Assembly (NCBI RefSeq): GCF_000176915.2
Contig: NC_014844.1
Location: 372,001 to 436,000, forward strand
Source of the DNA: Pseudodesulfovibrio aespoeensis Aspo-2
Lineage (GTDB): Bacteria > Desulfobacterota > Desulfovibrionia > Desulfovibrionales > Desulfovibrionaceae
Direction of reading: 5' to 3'
Length of the DNA: 64,000 bases
In this document: in pieces, positions 33,372 through 41,771 of the stretch
Numbering within the stretch: the stretch's first letter is position 1
Layout of the letters: every line of letters begins with the position of its first letter
The notes under the pieces: model-generated
What the model saw: only the letters and a program-made list of their open reading frames with translations
Databases searched by the model: none
What the model was told of the DNA's origin: nothing
Program-made: the position numbers and the translations under genes

Positions 33372-35084
33372 ATGACAACCGAAGGCAAACCAGGCTATGG
33401 TCCGGGCATGCGGGACATGAAGAAAATCTGCCTCATCGACAGCCCGGTGACGCTCAAGGCGGCCTTTGAGGAGCTGGGATGCGAGGTTCTGGCCCTGAAT
33501 GGATCGCCCGAGCCGTTTCTCGCCCTGGACGAGACGCTGGCCGAGCGCGGTTTTGCGCCCGATCTTGTCATGCAGGTGGAATCGCTCGGCCCGCGCTGCC
33601 TGGTGACCGGGCTTGACGGGCTGGACTGTCCGGCGCTGCTCTGGTGTATCGATCCGCATCTCAACGGCTACTGGCATGGCGCGTACGCCCGGCTTTTCGA
33701 CCTGACCTGTTCCACCCAGCTGGCGTCTGTGCCGGTCCTGCGCCAGCGCGGGGCGCGGGATGTGCGCTGGCTGCCCACCTTCGGCCACGGCTCGGCCTCT
33801 CCGGATCATGCTGCGCGGGCCTGGGACGCGGCCTTTGTGGGCCGCCTGACCGCAGAGCGTCCGGCGCGGACATGGATGGTCCGGCTCCTGGAGGAGCGGT
33901 GCGCCGGGTATGCCCTGGCCGTTCGCCAGGGGCTGACCTTTGGCGCGATGATGGATCTGTATCGTGATGCGCGCATCATTCCCAACCAGTCGATCCTGGG
34001 CGAGGTCAACTTCCGGCTTTTTGAGGGGGCGTCGTGCGGCTGTCTTGTCCTGAGCGAGGCTCTGGGCGAGGAGCAGGAAACGCTGTTTGCGCCGGGGCGC
34101 GAGTTCGATACCTACGGCGACGCCGTGGAACTGGACGAGAAACTGACCATGTACCTGAAGAATCCCCGGCTGACCCAGGCCATGGGTCGGGCGGCCCGAG
34201 AGCGGGTGCTGGCCGAGCATACCGCCCTGCATCGGGCGCGCCGCATCCTCGAATGGGCGCGCGATGCCGTGGATGGCAGGGCGCGGGGGCGCGACGCCGA
34301 CCTGTGGACCGCCCTGACGGCGGCGGCCATGCAGGAGGGCGGGGTGATCGGAATTTCCGCCGGGGAGGCGCTCGCCCGGCTGGCCGGGTGTGGCTGCGAC
34401 CCGGCCACGGCAGACATCTTTGCGGATGTGGCCTGTGCGATCCTGCGTGTCCAGGCTGTGGACGGCAAGACCGGCCCGATGGCGTCCACCATGGACGCAC
34501 TGCTGGCCGTCGGTATGTGTGCGGATTCGCCCGGAGTCAACCTGACAGGGTCCATGGCCGCGTTGCGCCTGGGCCGATTCGATGCGGCCAGGGCATTCTG
34601 GTACCGCCATGTCAAGGCCATGGGTATCAGCAATCCCGGTCAGCCCGACACGCCCGCCGCCCTGCTGACCCTGTGGGCCAGGGATCTGTCGCGCCGGGGC
34701 CGGGTGGTCAGGGCCGGATTCGCCTTTGACCCGGCTGTCCACCTGCCGGATTCCGCTGTGGAGTGTCTGCTGGCCTTGCTGGCCGACCAGCCCGAACATC
34801 TGCCCACCCTGCGTCTGCTCGACGCCATGCTCAGGCCGCTACCGGGTCTGTCCCAGCTCCGGGTGGGCTTTCTCTCAGTCCTCACCCTGCACGAGCGCAA
34901 GGAGTGGCGGCTGGCCCTGGAGCTGGCCCTGGCCAGCCTGCGGGCCTGTCGGCTCGCATCGGGTCTCGATGAACTGGCCCTGGCCCGAACTCTGGCCCGG
35001 TCGCAGGGGCAGGACAGCGCCTTTGCCCGCGCCCTGGCCGTGGGTGATCGCTCCGGCCTGCTGGCCGCCCGGCTCGGGGCGTGA
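33372..35084 (+). CDS. CgeB-like glycosyltransferase with helical C-terminus
   Basis: 570 residues. The first about 290 follow the CgeB/spore-maturation glycosyltransferase plan: LIDSPVTLKAAFEELGCEVL, CPALLWCIDPHLNGYWHGAY, DAAFVGRLTAERPARTWMVR and the donor-site segment VNFRLFEGASCGCLVLSEAL. The remaining about 280 residues are helical and TPR-like. In Desulfovibrio relatives such proteins occur near flagellar genes and probably glycosylate flagellin. ATG 33372 has AGGGG upstream; 33417 (MKKICLID) is an alternative. The sigma-54-like promoter and FlgM-like neighbour support a flagellar link. Confidence 0.75.
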   Translation: MTTEGKPGYGPGMRDMKKICLIDSPVTLKAAFEELGCEVLALNGSPEPFLALDETLAERGFAPDLVMQVESLGPRCLVTGLDGLDCPALLWCIDPHLNGYWHGAYARLFDLTCSTQLASVPVLRQRGARDVRWLPTFGHGSASPDHAARAWDAAFVGRLTAERPARTWMVRLLEERCAGYALAVRQGLTFGAMMDLYRDARIIPNQSILGEVNFRLFEGASCGCLVLSEALGEEQETLFAPGREFDTYGDAVELDEKLTMYLKNPRLTQAMGRAARERVLAEHTALHRARRILEWARDAVDGRARGRDADLWTALTAAAMQEGGVIGISAGEALARLAGCGCDPATADIFADVACAILRVQAVDGKTGPMASTMDALLAVGMCADSPGVNLTGSMAALRLGRFDAARAFWYRHVKAMGISNPGQPDTPAALLTLWARDLSRRGRVVRAGFAFDPAVHLPDSAVECLLALLADQPEHLPTLRLLDAMLRPLPGLSQLRVGFLSVLTLHERKEWRLALELALASLRACRLASGLDELALARTLARSQGQDSAFARALAVGDRSGLLAARLGA

Positions 35085-35087
35085 TAA

Positions 35088-35110
35088 AGGGGAGCGGTTC
35101 CGGCTCCCCT
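35088..35110. repeat. left copy of a duplicated terminator hairpin
   Basis: A 23-bp palindrome, stem AGGGGAGC / GCTCCCCT, 3 bp after the glycosyltransferase stop and identical to 35261-35283. The pair brackets the second copy of the 150-bp element. Confidence 0.9.
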
Positions 35111-35260
35111 CAGGCTGCTGACAAAGGCCCGATTGCGTCGTTGCTTCAAAAAAGGCAAGCCCTCGCGTATTGCATATACGCGTCGGCCTTGCCTTTTTTT
35201 CGCGCCTAGCACTCGAACCTTTCTCAACAGCCTGCCAGAGTGGGTTTTGTCAATACTCTG
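35111..35260. mobile_element. 150-bp palindromic element, copy 2
   Basis: Begins CAGGCTGCTGACAAAGG and ends TCAATACTCTG. It aligns with copy 1 along its whole length with only a few substitutions, has the same length, and is likewise placed between identical copies of a local hairpin. The outer arm has two substitutions (GCTGAC against GTTGAG) that weaken pairing. Confidence 0.8.
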
Positions 35261-35283
35261 AGGGGAGCGGTTCCGGCTCCCCT
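35261..35283. repeat. right copy of the duplicated terminator hairpin
   Basis: Identical to 35088-35110 over 23 bp. It lies 32 bp from the end of the convergent PilZ gene, so the original hairpin probably terminated transcription from both sides. Confidence 0.85.
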
Positions 35284-35314
35284 GTTCTCGCTCCGGGTCC
35301 GTCCGTCCTGCCTG

Positions 35315-35959
35315 TCAGTCCGCAACCGTGTCTTGCATCTGCGCGATTTCCTGCGCCTGATCCTTGGCAATGTCGATGAACATGATGCCCAGGCCCGGCT
35401 TCTTTGCATCCGAGCTGCACCAGCGGATGCTCGAATAGATGGGCCGCCGGTTGGCGAGGCCGGGGATTCTGACCTGGGCAAAGGTCTCGCCCTTGAAGGT
35501 CTTGTCGGCCTTGATGAAACATCCGCCCGGCGAGATGTCCAGGATCAGCCCCTCCAGGGTCTCCGCCATGCTGGGGTCGTCCTCGCGCGCAAAGAGGCAG
35601 GGGAGCAGCGCCCCAACGCGATTGTGGCCGCGCTGGCGTTTGCCTGACGTGTCGTTCAGGTTGTCCAGAAACCGGTCCATGGGATCAAGGTAGGCCACGG
35701 AGCCGACCCTGGGGTTGGGCTTGGTGCGCAGGACCGGAAAACAGCCCGCATAGCTGAACAGGCGGTCGCGCTCGGCCCGGCTGGCCCGCATGACCTTGCC
35801 GATCTCCAGCACGAGCCCGGCGGCCTCGGCATCCTTGAGCCGGGTCAGGAGGGTGGGCACGTCCCTGATGAACACCGGCGGATTGCCATGGCCGGTCAGG
35901 TCATTGCCATACAGGGCCGGGGTGTCCGTGAGGACGAATATGGTGCTCTCTGCTGTCAC
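35315..35959 (-). CDS. PilZ-domain c-di-GMP-binding protein
   Basis: 214 residues starting at GTG 35959 with GGGAGG upstream. The C-terminal PilZ domain (about 105-205) has the RxxxR motif in KRQRGHNRVGALLPCLF and the DxSxxG motif in ILDISPGGCFIKADKTF, both of which contact c-di-GMP. The first about 100 residues are a separate domain (DVPTLLTRLKDAEAAGLVLE, FPVLRTKPNPRVGSVAYLDP) that I do not recognise. It probably acts as a cytoplasmic effector for the GGDEF proteins in the genome. It is monocistronic and converges with the glycosyltransferase. Confidence 0.85.
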   Translation of the reverse strand: MTAESTIFVLTDTPALYGNDLTGHGNPPVFIRDVPTLLTRLKDAEAAGLVLEIGKVMRASRAERDRLFSYAGCFPVLRTKPNPRVGSVAYLDPMDRFLDNLNDTSGKRQRGHNRVGALLPCLFAREDDPSMAETLEGLILDISPGGCFIKADKTFKGETFAQVRIPGLANRRPIYSSIRWCSSDAKKPGLGIMFIDIAKDQAQEIAQMQDTVAD

Positions 35960-36336
35960 GGCAACCTCCCTTTAGGCCTGTCTCAAGGGGACTTGGAGCC
36001 TCCCCTATAGCCTCTGGGACGCATTTATGTAAAGTGGTCGGCAGCCTGGGCCACCAGGGGTGTCGGCTGCCCGCCGCTGCCGATCAGATCGCCGCAAGCC
36101 TTGTGACGAATCGTCACCTGGCCGTCATGCACCGGAGCGCGGCTTGCTGCATCTTGCATCTAGACATTTTCACGAAAACTGGTCACTGTCTCAGTCATGA
36201 GTGAAGAACGTTCAGCGGAGGTGCCAATGAAGACAATTCGGTGACTTTCGGTCCAGGCCGGCCCAGGCCGGTCGATGACGGTGGAAGCTGCGTGTGATGC
36301 CGAAAGAGTCAACACCTAACCATCGGACGGGGGATT
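35960..36336. other. intergenic region between pilZ and phoH
   Basis: 377 bp between divergent genes. A 15-codon frame at 36197-36244 (ATGAGTGAAGAACG...) contains an inner ATG at 36227 with a perfect GGAGG upstream, yet it stops after five codons (MKTIR). It could be a leader peptide or a remnant. No other gene, RNA or clear promoter was found. Confidence 0.4.
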
Positions 36337-37527
36337 ATGGCCCAGAAGCACTTTGTCCTCGACACCAACGTCCTCATTGAAAATCCCAAATGCATCGCTG
36401 CCCTGCGAAACGGGCAGGAAAACGAGATATACATTCCCTATACCGTCCTCACCGAGCTGGACGGGCTGAAGAAAGACCCGCGCATCGGGCACATCGTCTC
36501 CCAGGCCGTCCGGGCCATTCTCCATGACGAACTTGTCACCATCTTCCCGCCGGATTTCGCGCTGACCCTCACCGACGACGTGATGGACGACCGTATCCTC
36601 AAGGAAATCCTGCACATGGCCCCGGTCGAGGCCACGCTGATCACCAATGACCGCATCCTCCAGATCAAGGCCAAGTGTTTTGGCATCCCCAGCGAGGAGT
36701 ATCGCGACTCCGACCCCTTCCGTTCGGAATCGCAACGCTACACCGGGTTTGTGGAGGACGACGAAGAGATCGTGCACAACTGCTTTCGGTGGGAGAACGG
36801 CACACCCGTGTTCCACGGCCCGGAAGGGCCCAAGCCCATCGGCTATACCCACGAGATATGGGGGGTGAAACCGCGCAGCGTCTACCAGAACCTCGCCCTG
36901 GAACTGATGCTCCAGGAGGGTATCGACCTCGTCTCCATCCAGTCCGAGGCCGGGTACGGCAAGACCTTTCTCTCCCTGGCCGCCGCCCTCTACCTGACCC
37001 TGGAGCGCAAGGACAACCCCTACCGCAAGATCTATCTGGTCAAGCCCGTGGTCGAGATCGGGGCCAAGATGGGCTACCTGCCTGGCGACATAGAGGAGAA
37101 AATGCTCCCCTATATCAAGTATATCCAGGATCTGCTCATCAAGCTCCACGACATCCGCCCGGCCAACCGCATCTTTGCCAACCCCGAAGGCGACTCGTTC
37201 AAGCTCAATGCCAAGAAGTTCGAGATCCAGCCCGTGGCCTTTATCCGGGGCATGAACATCGAAAACGCCGTGGTCATCATCGACGAGATGCAGAACCTCT
37301 CGCGCGGCGAAACACGCGCCCTGCTCACCCGCATGGGCGAAGGCGTCAAATGCATCTGCCTGGGCGATACCCGGCAGGTGGACAACCCCTACCTCAACGA
37401 ATCCAACAACGGCCTCAACTGGACCGTGAAAAAACTCAAGGGCTACAAGAACTACGCCCACATGGTCCTCAAAGGCGACCGCTCGCGCGGCCCCATCACG
37501 GACATCGTCCTCAAATCGAAATTGTAA
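36337..37527 (+). CDS. PIN-PhoH ribonuclease/ATPase (YlaK-like)
   Basis: 396 residues. An N-terminal PIN nuclease domain (KHFVLDTNVLIENPKCIAAL with the catalytic Asp, TELDGLKKDP, ITNDRILQIKA) is joined to a PhoH ATPase with Walker A SEAGYGKTFLSLAAALYL, Walker B VVIIDEMQNLSRGE and GDTRQVDNPY. The PIN-PhoH combination is thought to unwind and cut RNA in an ATP-dependent manner. It is cytoplasmic and monocistronic, starting at ATG 36337 after GGGGG. Confidence 0.93.
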   Translation: MAQKHFVLDTNVLIENPKCIAALRNGQENEIYIPYTVLTELDGLKKDPRIGHIVSQAVRAILHDELVTIFPPDFALTLTDDVMDDRILKEILHMAPVEATLITNDRILQIKAKCFGIPSEEYRDSDPFRSESQRYTGFVEDDEEIVHNCFRWENGTPVFHGPEGPKPIGYTHEIWGVKPRSVYQNLALELMLQEGIDLVSIQSEAGYGKTFLSLAAALYLTLERKDNPYRKIYLVKPVVEIGAKMGYLPGDIEEKMLPYIKYIQDLLIKLHDIRPANRIFANPEGDSFKLNAKKFEIQPVAFIRGMNIENAVVIIDEMQNLSRGETRALLTRMGEGVKCICLGDTRQVDNPYLNESNNGLNWTVKKLKGYKNYAHMVLKGDRSRGPITDIVLKSKL

Positions 37528-37556
37528 GGGGCGGGTGTGGGGTGAGGTGAGAGATT

Positions 37557-37876
37557 CCGGGGGGAAAACTTTTGAAAAAGTTTTCCCCCCGGCCCCCCCT
37601 TTCAAAACTTTTTGGGTCTATGCCGCCTGGAAAGGCAAACGGGAGAGGAAGGGCTTGATGGCGACGGAGGGGGCCGCGCGTCCGCACTGGGCGCGCTTCT
37701 TTTTTGTCAAAACAAGAAGAGGGTTGACGAGCCGCGTATCCACGCCCTCTCCGCCGCTCTCAAGGCCTTGGTTCTCATCAGCCCTTCCTTGCGGCGGAGT
37801 CACAAAAAGTTCTGGAAGGGGGAGTCCAGAGGGGGAAACCTCTTCCAAGAGGTTTCCCCTCTGGCCGCCGGAGGCG
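37557..37876. repeat. ~320-bp intergenic repeat, copy B
   Basis: Opens with the hairpin CCGGGGGGAAAAC ... GTTTTCCCCCCGG (37557-37592), then matches copy A (32476-32746). Near the end it has a second hairpin, CCAGAGGGGGAAACCTC ... GAGGTTTCCCCTCTGG (37826-37864), before GCCGCCGGAGGC; copy A keeps only the last part. The first hairpin can end phoH transcription and the second can end the convergent FmdE/MoeA-like gene. Confidence 0.8.
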
Positions 37877-37887
37877 TGCTTCTGCGG

Positions 37888-39513
37888 CTATTTGCCGAAC
37901 GGGCATTTGGGGAAGGAGCAGGTCTTGCAGTTCATGCAGAAGCCGCCCTCGCCCAGGCGGGCGAGCATGCGCCGGGTCAGGGTTTGCCCGGCCAGGAGCC
38001 GGGGCAGGATGACATCAAGCGAGGTGGTCTTGTAGAACAGGGCGCAGGCGGGCACGCCGATGATCTGGGCGCTGCCCAGTCGGCCCACCAGGGTCATGGT
38101 GCCGGGCAGCATTGGCACGCCGTAGAGCGCGTCGCGCAGTCCGGCGTCCACCAGGGCGGTGCGGGTGACATCGTCCGGGTCCACGGACATGCCCGCCGTG
38201 GTCACGATCAGGTCGCATCCGGCGTCGAGCATGGCCCTGGCGCTGGCGGTGATGGTTTCGCGGTCGTCGGGCACGATGTCGGTTTTGGTCACCTCGCAGC
38301 CGAGGTTGATGACCTTGGCCGAGATGATGGGGATGAACTTGTCATCGATGAGGCCCTTGAAGACCTCGGTGCCGGTGACCAGGATGCCGACCTTTGCCCG
38401 GCGCAGGGGCAGGATTTCAAAGACCGGGCTGTCGCCCAGGGCGGCCAGGGCGCGGCTGAACTTGTCGCGCGCGATGTAGAGCGGAATGGCGCGGGTTCCG
38501 GCCACGCCCTTGCCCTGGGGCATGAGCGAGCCGTCGTGCCGGGTGGCCAGCATGACATCGGGCGAGAGGTTGAAGCGGTCCAGGGCGTCGAGGTCGATGG
38601 AGAGCAGTCCGGCATGCTCGGCAAAGAAGTTGATCTTGCCCTCGCGCGGGTCGGGGTCGTAGGAGATGCCCGGTCCGGCCATGCGTTTGGCAAAGGCCTT
38701 GACCGCGTCGTTTTCATGGACCCACTCGTCGCCGGGCAGGTCTTCCTGGACAAAGACGTTGTGCTTGCCGATGCGTTGCAGGCGGCAGACATCGCCCGCC
38801 TCCAGGGTGTCGCCCGCGCTGGTGACCGGGCCTTTGGATTCGCCGGGCACGATGCCGGTCATGTCGTGCAGGGCCTTCTTGCCCACGGCCTGCTCCACGG
38901 GCACGGCCCGCAGCAGCGGTGCGTCATCGAGGCAGCTGGCGTCGTCCGTGGTCACGTAGGGGGCCTCGCCCTGGCAGCCGCGACAGATGGGGCCGTCGCT
39001 GGTGGGGTAGGCCTCGGCGCAGACCGGGCAGACGTCGATGGCTGACATGTGGCCGTGGCCGAGATATTTTTTGTCTATGGTGATGGGCCGGACAGAGCAG
39101 ATGGTGTCCCCGGCTGCCTCGATCTCGGCAAAGAGCTTGTCCGTGTCCTGCTCGGCCTTGGGCGTAAGCTTCATGAACCAGCCCTTGATCTCGGGCCAGG
39201 CCTCGAGCTTGTCCTGGTCGATGGCCACGCGGAAGCCCTGGCCGGTGTATTTGTCGTAGAGGGAGACGGCGTAGCGGCCCAGCAGTTTGATCTTCATCCA
39301 GTTGTTGCCGATGCTGCACACGGTCAGGAGCTGGACCGCATCGGGCAGACATTTGCCGGACTCGACCATGGCCTCGAACAGGGTGCCCTTGGGCAGCCGC
39401 CCCTTGGCCGCCTCGACCATGTAGCCGCCGATGAGCAGGCCCGGAGCCGGATAGCCGTGAAAGTCCTTGGCCCTCTGCTTGAATTCCTCAAAAGTGTATT
39501 GGCCGATATTCAT
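37888..39513 (-). CDS. FmdE-zinc ribbon-MoeA-like fusion protein
   Basis: 541 residues from ATG 39513 (AGGGGAG upstream). Domains in order: FmdE-like (about 5-150: DFHGYPAPGLLIGGYMVEAA, GKCLPDAVQLLTVCSIGNNW), a zinc ribbon (CPVCAEAYPTSDGPICRGC, about 165-185), and a MoeA-like region (AVPVEQAVGKKALHDMTGIV, then the molybdopterin-binding MoCF core VGILVTGTEVFKGLIDDKFI, VTTAGMSVDPDD). The end is Cys-rich (FCMNCKTCSFPKCPFGK), possibly for Fe-S or metal. It may insert or sense molybdenum or tungsten cofactor. The FmdE His-x-Cys motif is altered (HGYPAPG). The function is not established. Confidence 0.8.
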   Translation of the reverse strand: MNIGQYTFEEFKQRAKDFHGYPAPGLLIGGYMVEAAKGRLPKGTLFEAMVESGKCLPDAVQLLTVCSIGNNWMKIKLLGRYAVSLYDKYTGQGFRVAIDQDKLEAWPEIKGWFMKLTPKAEQDTDKLFAEIEAAGDTICSVRPITIDKKYLGHGHMSAIDVCPVCAEAYPTSDGPICRGCQGEAPYVTTDDASCLDDAPLLRAVPVEQAVGKKALHDMTGIVPGESKGPVTSAGDTLEAGDVCRLQRIGKHNVFVQEDLPGDEWVHENDAVKAFAKRMAGPGISYDPDPREGKINFFAEHAGLLSIDLDALDRFNLSPDVMLATRHDGSLMPQGKGVAGTRAIPLYIARDKFSRALAALGDSPVFEILPLRRAKVGILVTGTEVFKGLIDDKFIPIISAKVINLGCEVTKTDIVPDDRETITASARAMLDAGCDLIVTTAGMSVDPDDVTRTALVDAGLRDALYGVPMLPGTMTLVGRLGSAQIIGVPACALFYKTTSLDVILPRLLAGQTLTRRMLARLGEGGFCMNCKTCSFPKCPFGK

Positions 39514-39675
39514 CTGATCTCCCCTTGGTGGTTGTTTTCCTTTATGCCCGCTGCATGGTGCATGGCTCAATGCGCCTCCGCAGGCAAGCCACTATGCCAT
39601 GCGCGGGCCTTGGGCGCAATTGCTTGCCCGCTTGTGCTGTTTCATCACAAAGTCACATGCCGTTTGCAAAGAGGA

Positions 39676-39703
39676 GGGCCCCGCTCCATGAGGAGCGGGG
39701 CCC
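39676..39703 (-). terminator. terminator of the dsr operon
   Basis: Perfect 12-bp stem GGGCCCCGCTCC / GGAGCGGGGCCC with a 4-nt loop, about 50 bp beyond the dsrP stop on the minus strand. Confidence 0.75.
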
Positions 39704-39756
39704 GTGTTCTCTGTAGCCCGGCGAGGTGACGTTACGTGGCAGGGCTTTGGAGGCTG

Positions 39757-40989
39757 CTAGGCCTCGGTGCAGCCGCACTCAGGGGTGCAGCCGCATTCGT
39801 CCTCGGAGGAGCAGCCGCAGGGCAGCGCCTGGGACTGGCCCATCTCTTCCTTCACGCCGGTGGCGATCTTGAAGAGGATGGTCACCACCAGCGCGCCGAT
39901 GGCGTACACCATCATGGAAACCAGCAGCTCCTTACCCGTGGGCCAGTAGGGGGTGATGGTGTGGAACGGGGTCGGGTTGAAGCCGCCGATGAGCAGGCCC
40001 AGGCCCTTGTCGATCCAGGTGGCGATCACGAGGATGCAAAGCGTCCAGGGGAGCAGCTTCAGGTTGTTGCGCAGCTTTGGCGTCACCAGCAGGGTGATGG
40101 CCACCGCAGCCAGGGCGATGAAGGTCCACATCAGGCCGACCAGTTCGGTGTGGCCGTGATAGCCTGCGAACAGGTAGACCAGCGGGTGCATGTGGCCCGG
40201 CATGTTGGAGTAGAAGGCGGTGAAGACCTCAAGCATGAAGAAGAACATGTTCACGCACATGGCGTACATGATGATCTTGACCAGGGTCGTCAGTGCCTTT
40301 CTGGGCATCTTGAAGGTGGTGAACCGCTCGGTGACCATCATCACCAACAGGAGGATGGCGGGACCGGAGCAGAACGCGCTGGCCAGGAAGCGGGCTGCCA
40401 GGATGGCGGTGAGCCAGTAATGGCGGCCAGGCAGGCCCTGGTACAGGAACGCTGTCACCGTGTGGATGGAGAAGGCCCATATGATGGAGGTGTAGATGAA
40501 GGGCTTGAGCCACTTGGGGTGCGGCAGCCGCGCCCGGTCGGCCTGCAGGCAGGTCCAGCCCACCAGCAGGTTGAGGCCCAGGTAGCCGTTGAGCACGATC
40601 ATGTCCCAGAACAGGATGGAGTTGGGCGTGGCGTGCAGGATGACGTTGAGCATGCGGGTGGGCTGGCCGATGTCCACCACGATGAAGAGCAGGCACATGA
40701 TGCAGGCGGCGATGGCCATGAATTCGCCGAAGATGACCATGTGCTTGTTGGCTTTGTAGTTGTGGAAGTAGTTGGGCAGCACGATCATGACGCCGGAGGC
40801 CGCCAGACCGACCAGGTAGGTGAACTGGGAGATGTAGAATCCCCAGGACACGTCCCGGCTCATGCCCGTGATCTTCAGGCCGTTGACGATCTGGTCGATC
40901 CAAGCCATGGACCCGATGGTTATCAGGACCAGGAGGAACGCGATCCAGCCGTAGTATCTCTTGGAACCTTTCAAGGCTATTTCGAGCAT
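39757..40989 (-). CDS. dsrP: DsrP, NrfD-type membrane subunit of DsrMKJOP
   Basis: 410 residues with about ten membrane helices of the NrfD/PsrC type (YYGWIAFLLVLITIGSMAWI, GVMIVLPNYFHNY, NGYLGLNLLVGW). DsrP spans the membrane, exchanges electrons with menaquinone and works with DsrO and DsrJ on the periplasmic side. The last about 20 residues are unusually Cys-rich (ALPCGCSSEDECGCTPECGC), six Cys in CGC-like pairs, which is not a feature of NrfD cores. It lies 11 bp downstream of dsrO and is last in the operon. Confidence 0.95.
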   Translation of the reverse strand: MLEIALKGSKRYYGWIAFLLVLITIGSMAWIDQIVNGLKITGMSRDVSWGFYISQFTYLVGLAASGVMIVLPNYFHNYKANKHMVIFGEFMAIAACIMCLLFIVVDIGQPTRMLNVILHATPNSILFWDMIVLNGYLGLNLLVGWTCLQADRARLPHPKWLKPFIYTSIIWAFSIHTVTAFLYQGLPGRHYWLTAILAARFLASAFCSGPAILLLVMMVTERFTTFKMPRKALTTLVKIIMYAMCVNMFFFMLEVFTAFYSNMPGHMHPLVYLFAGYHGHTELVGLMWTFIALAAVAITLLVTPKLRNNLKLLPWTLCILVIATWIDKGLGLLIGGFNPTPFHTITPYWPTGKELLVSMMVYAIGALVVTILFKIATGVKEEMGQSQALPCGCSSEDECGCTPECGCTEA

Positions 40990-41000
40990 TCTGATTCCTC

Positions 41001-41771
41001 CTAGATGATATAGAAGACGCTGGGTTCGGTGCCAGCGCCAGGGCTGCGGCGGATGGTGAACCGCTCACGCAGAACCTGACGCACCTCGGAGTTGGGGTCG
41101 CTGAGGTCGCCGAAGAACATGGCGCCTTCGCTCGCTTCCACACAGGCCGGAAGCTTGCCCACTGCCAGCCGTTCGACGCAGAAGTTGCACTTCTCGACGA
41201 CGCCGCGCATGCGGGTGGGGTACTCCTTGTTGAGGTTGTTCAGGTCCAGGTGGTCGCGGGGCTCGCCCCAGTTGAAGGACCGGGAACCGTAGGGACAGCC
41301 GGCCATGCAGTAGCGGCAGCCGATGCAGCGGTGGTAGTCCATGTCCACGATGCCGTCGGGCCGCTTGTAGGTCGCCTTGGTGGGGCAGACGCGCACGCAC
41401 GGCGGGTTTTTGCAGTGGTTGCACAGCAGCGCGTACTGGCGGATGTGGACATCCTCGCTCAGGTACGGGTTTTCCTGGTCGATGAAGGTCTGGTCGTAGG
41501 GGGCGGGCCACAGCCACTTCACTTCCTGCTTGCCCGCAATGGTGGGCACGTTGTGGATGGCGTGGCAAACCTTGCCCAGGGCCTCGATGGCTTCCTTGGT
41601 GTTGAGCTTGGTCGTGTCAATGACCATGCCCCAGTGCTTGGCGGTGAGGGCCGTCCGGTCCGCCTTGACCGGGGAGCCGCCAACGCTGGAAGCCATGGCC
41701 TTGGGGGCCAGGGCCAGTCCTGCCGCGGCGATGCCGGCAAGTTTGATGAAGGATCTTCTGTTGTTCTTCAT
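41001..41771 (-). CDS. dsrO: DsrO, periplasmic iron-sulfur subunit
   Basis: 256 residues from ATG 41771, which overlaps the dsrJ stop by one base. A twin-Arg-like signal (NNRRSFIKLAGIAAAGLALA) targets it to the periplasm. Several 4Fe-4S motifs follow: CNHCKNPPCVRVCP, CIGCRYCMAGCPYG and CNFCVERL, as in DMSO-reductase B-type subunits. DsrO probably links the trihaem DsrJ with the quinone-reactive DsrP. The longer frame upstream belongs to dsrJ. Confidence 0.95.
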   Translation of the reverse strand: MKNNRRSFIKLAGIAAAGLALAPKAMASSVGGSPVKADRTALTAKHWGMVIDTTKLNTKEAIEALGKVCHAIHNVPTIAGKQEVKWLWPAPYDQTFIDQENPYLSEDVHIRQYALLCNHCKNPPCVRVCPTKATYKRPDGIVDMDYHRCIGCRYCMAGCPYGSRSFNWGEPRDHLDLNNLNKEYPTRMRGVVEKCNFCVERLAVGKLPACVEASEGAMFFGDLSDPNSEVRQVLRERFTIRRSPGAGTEPSVFYII

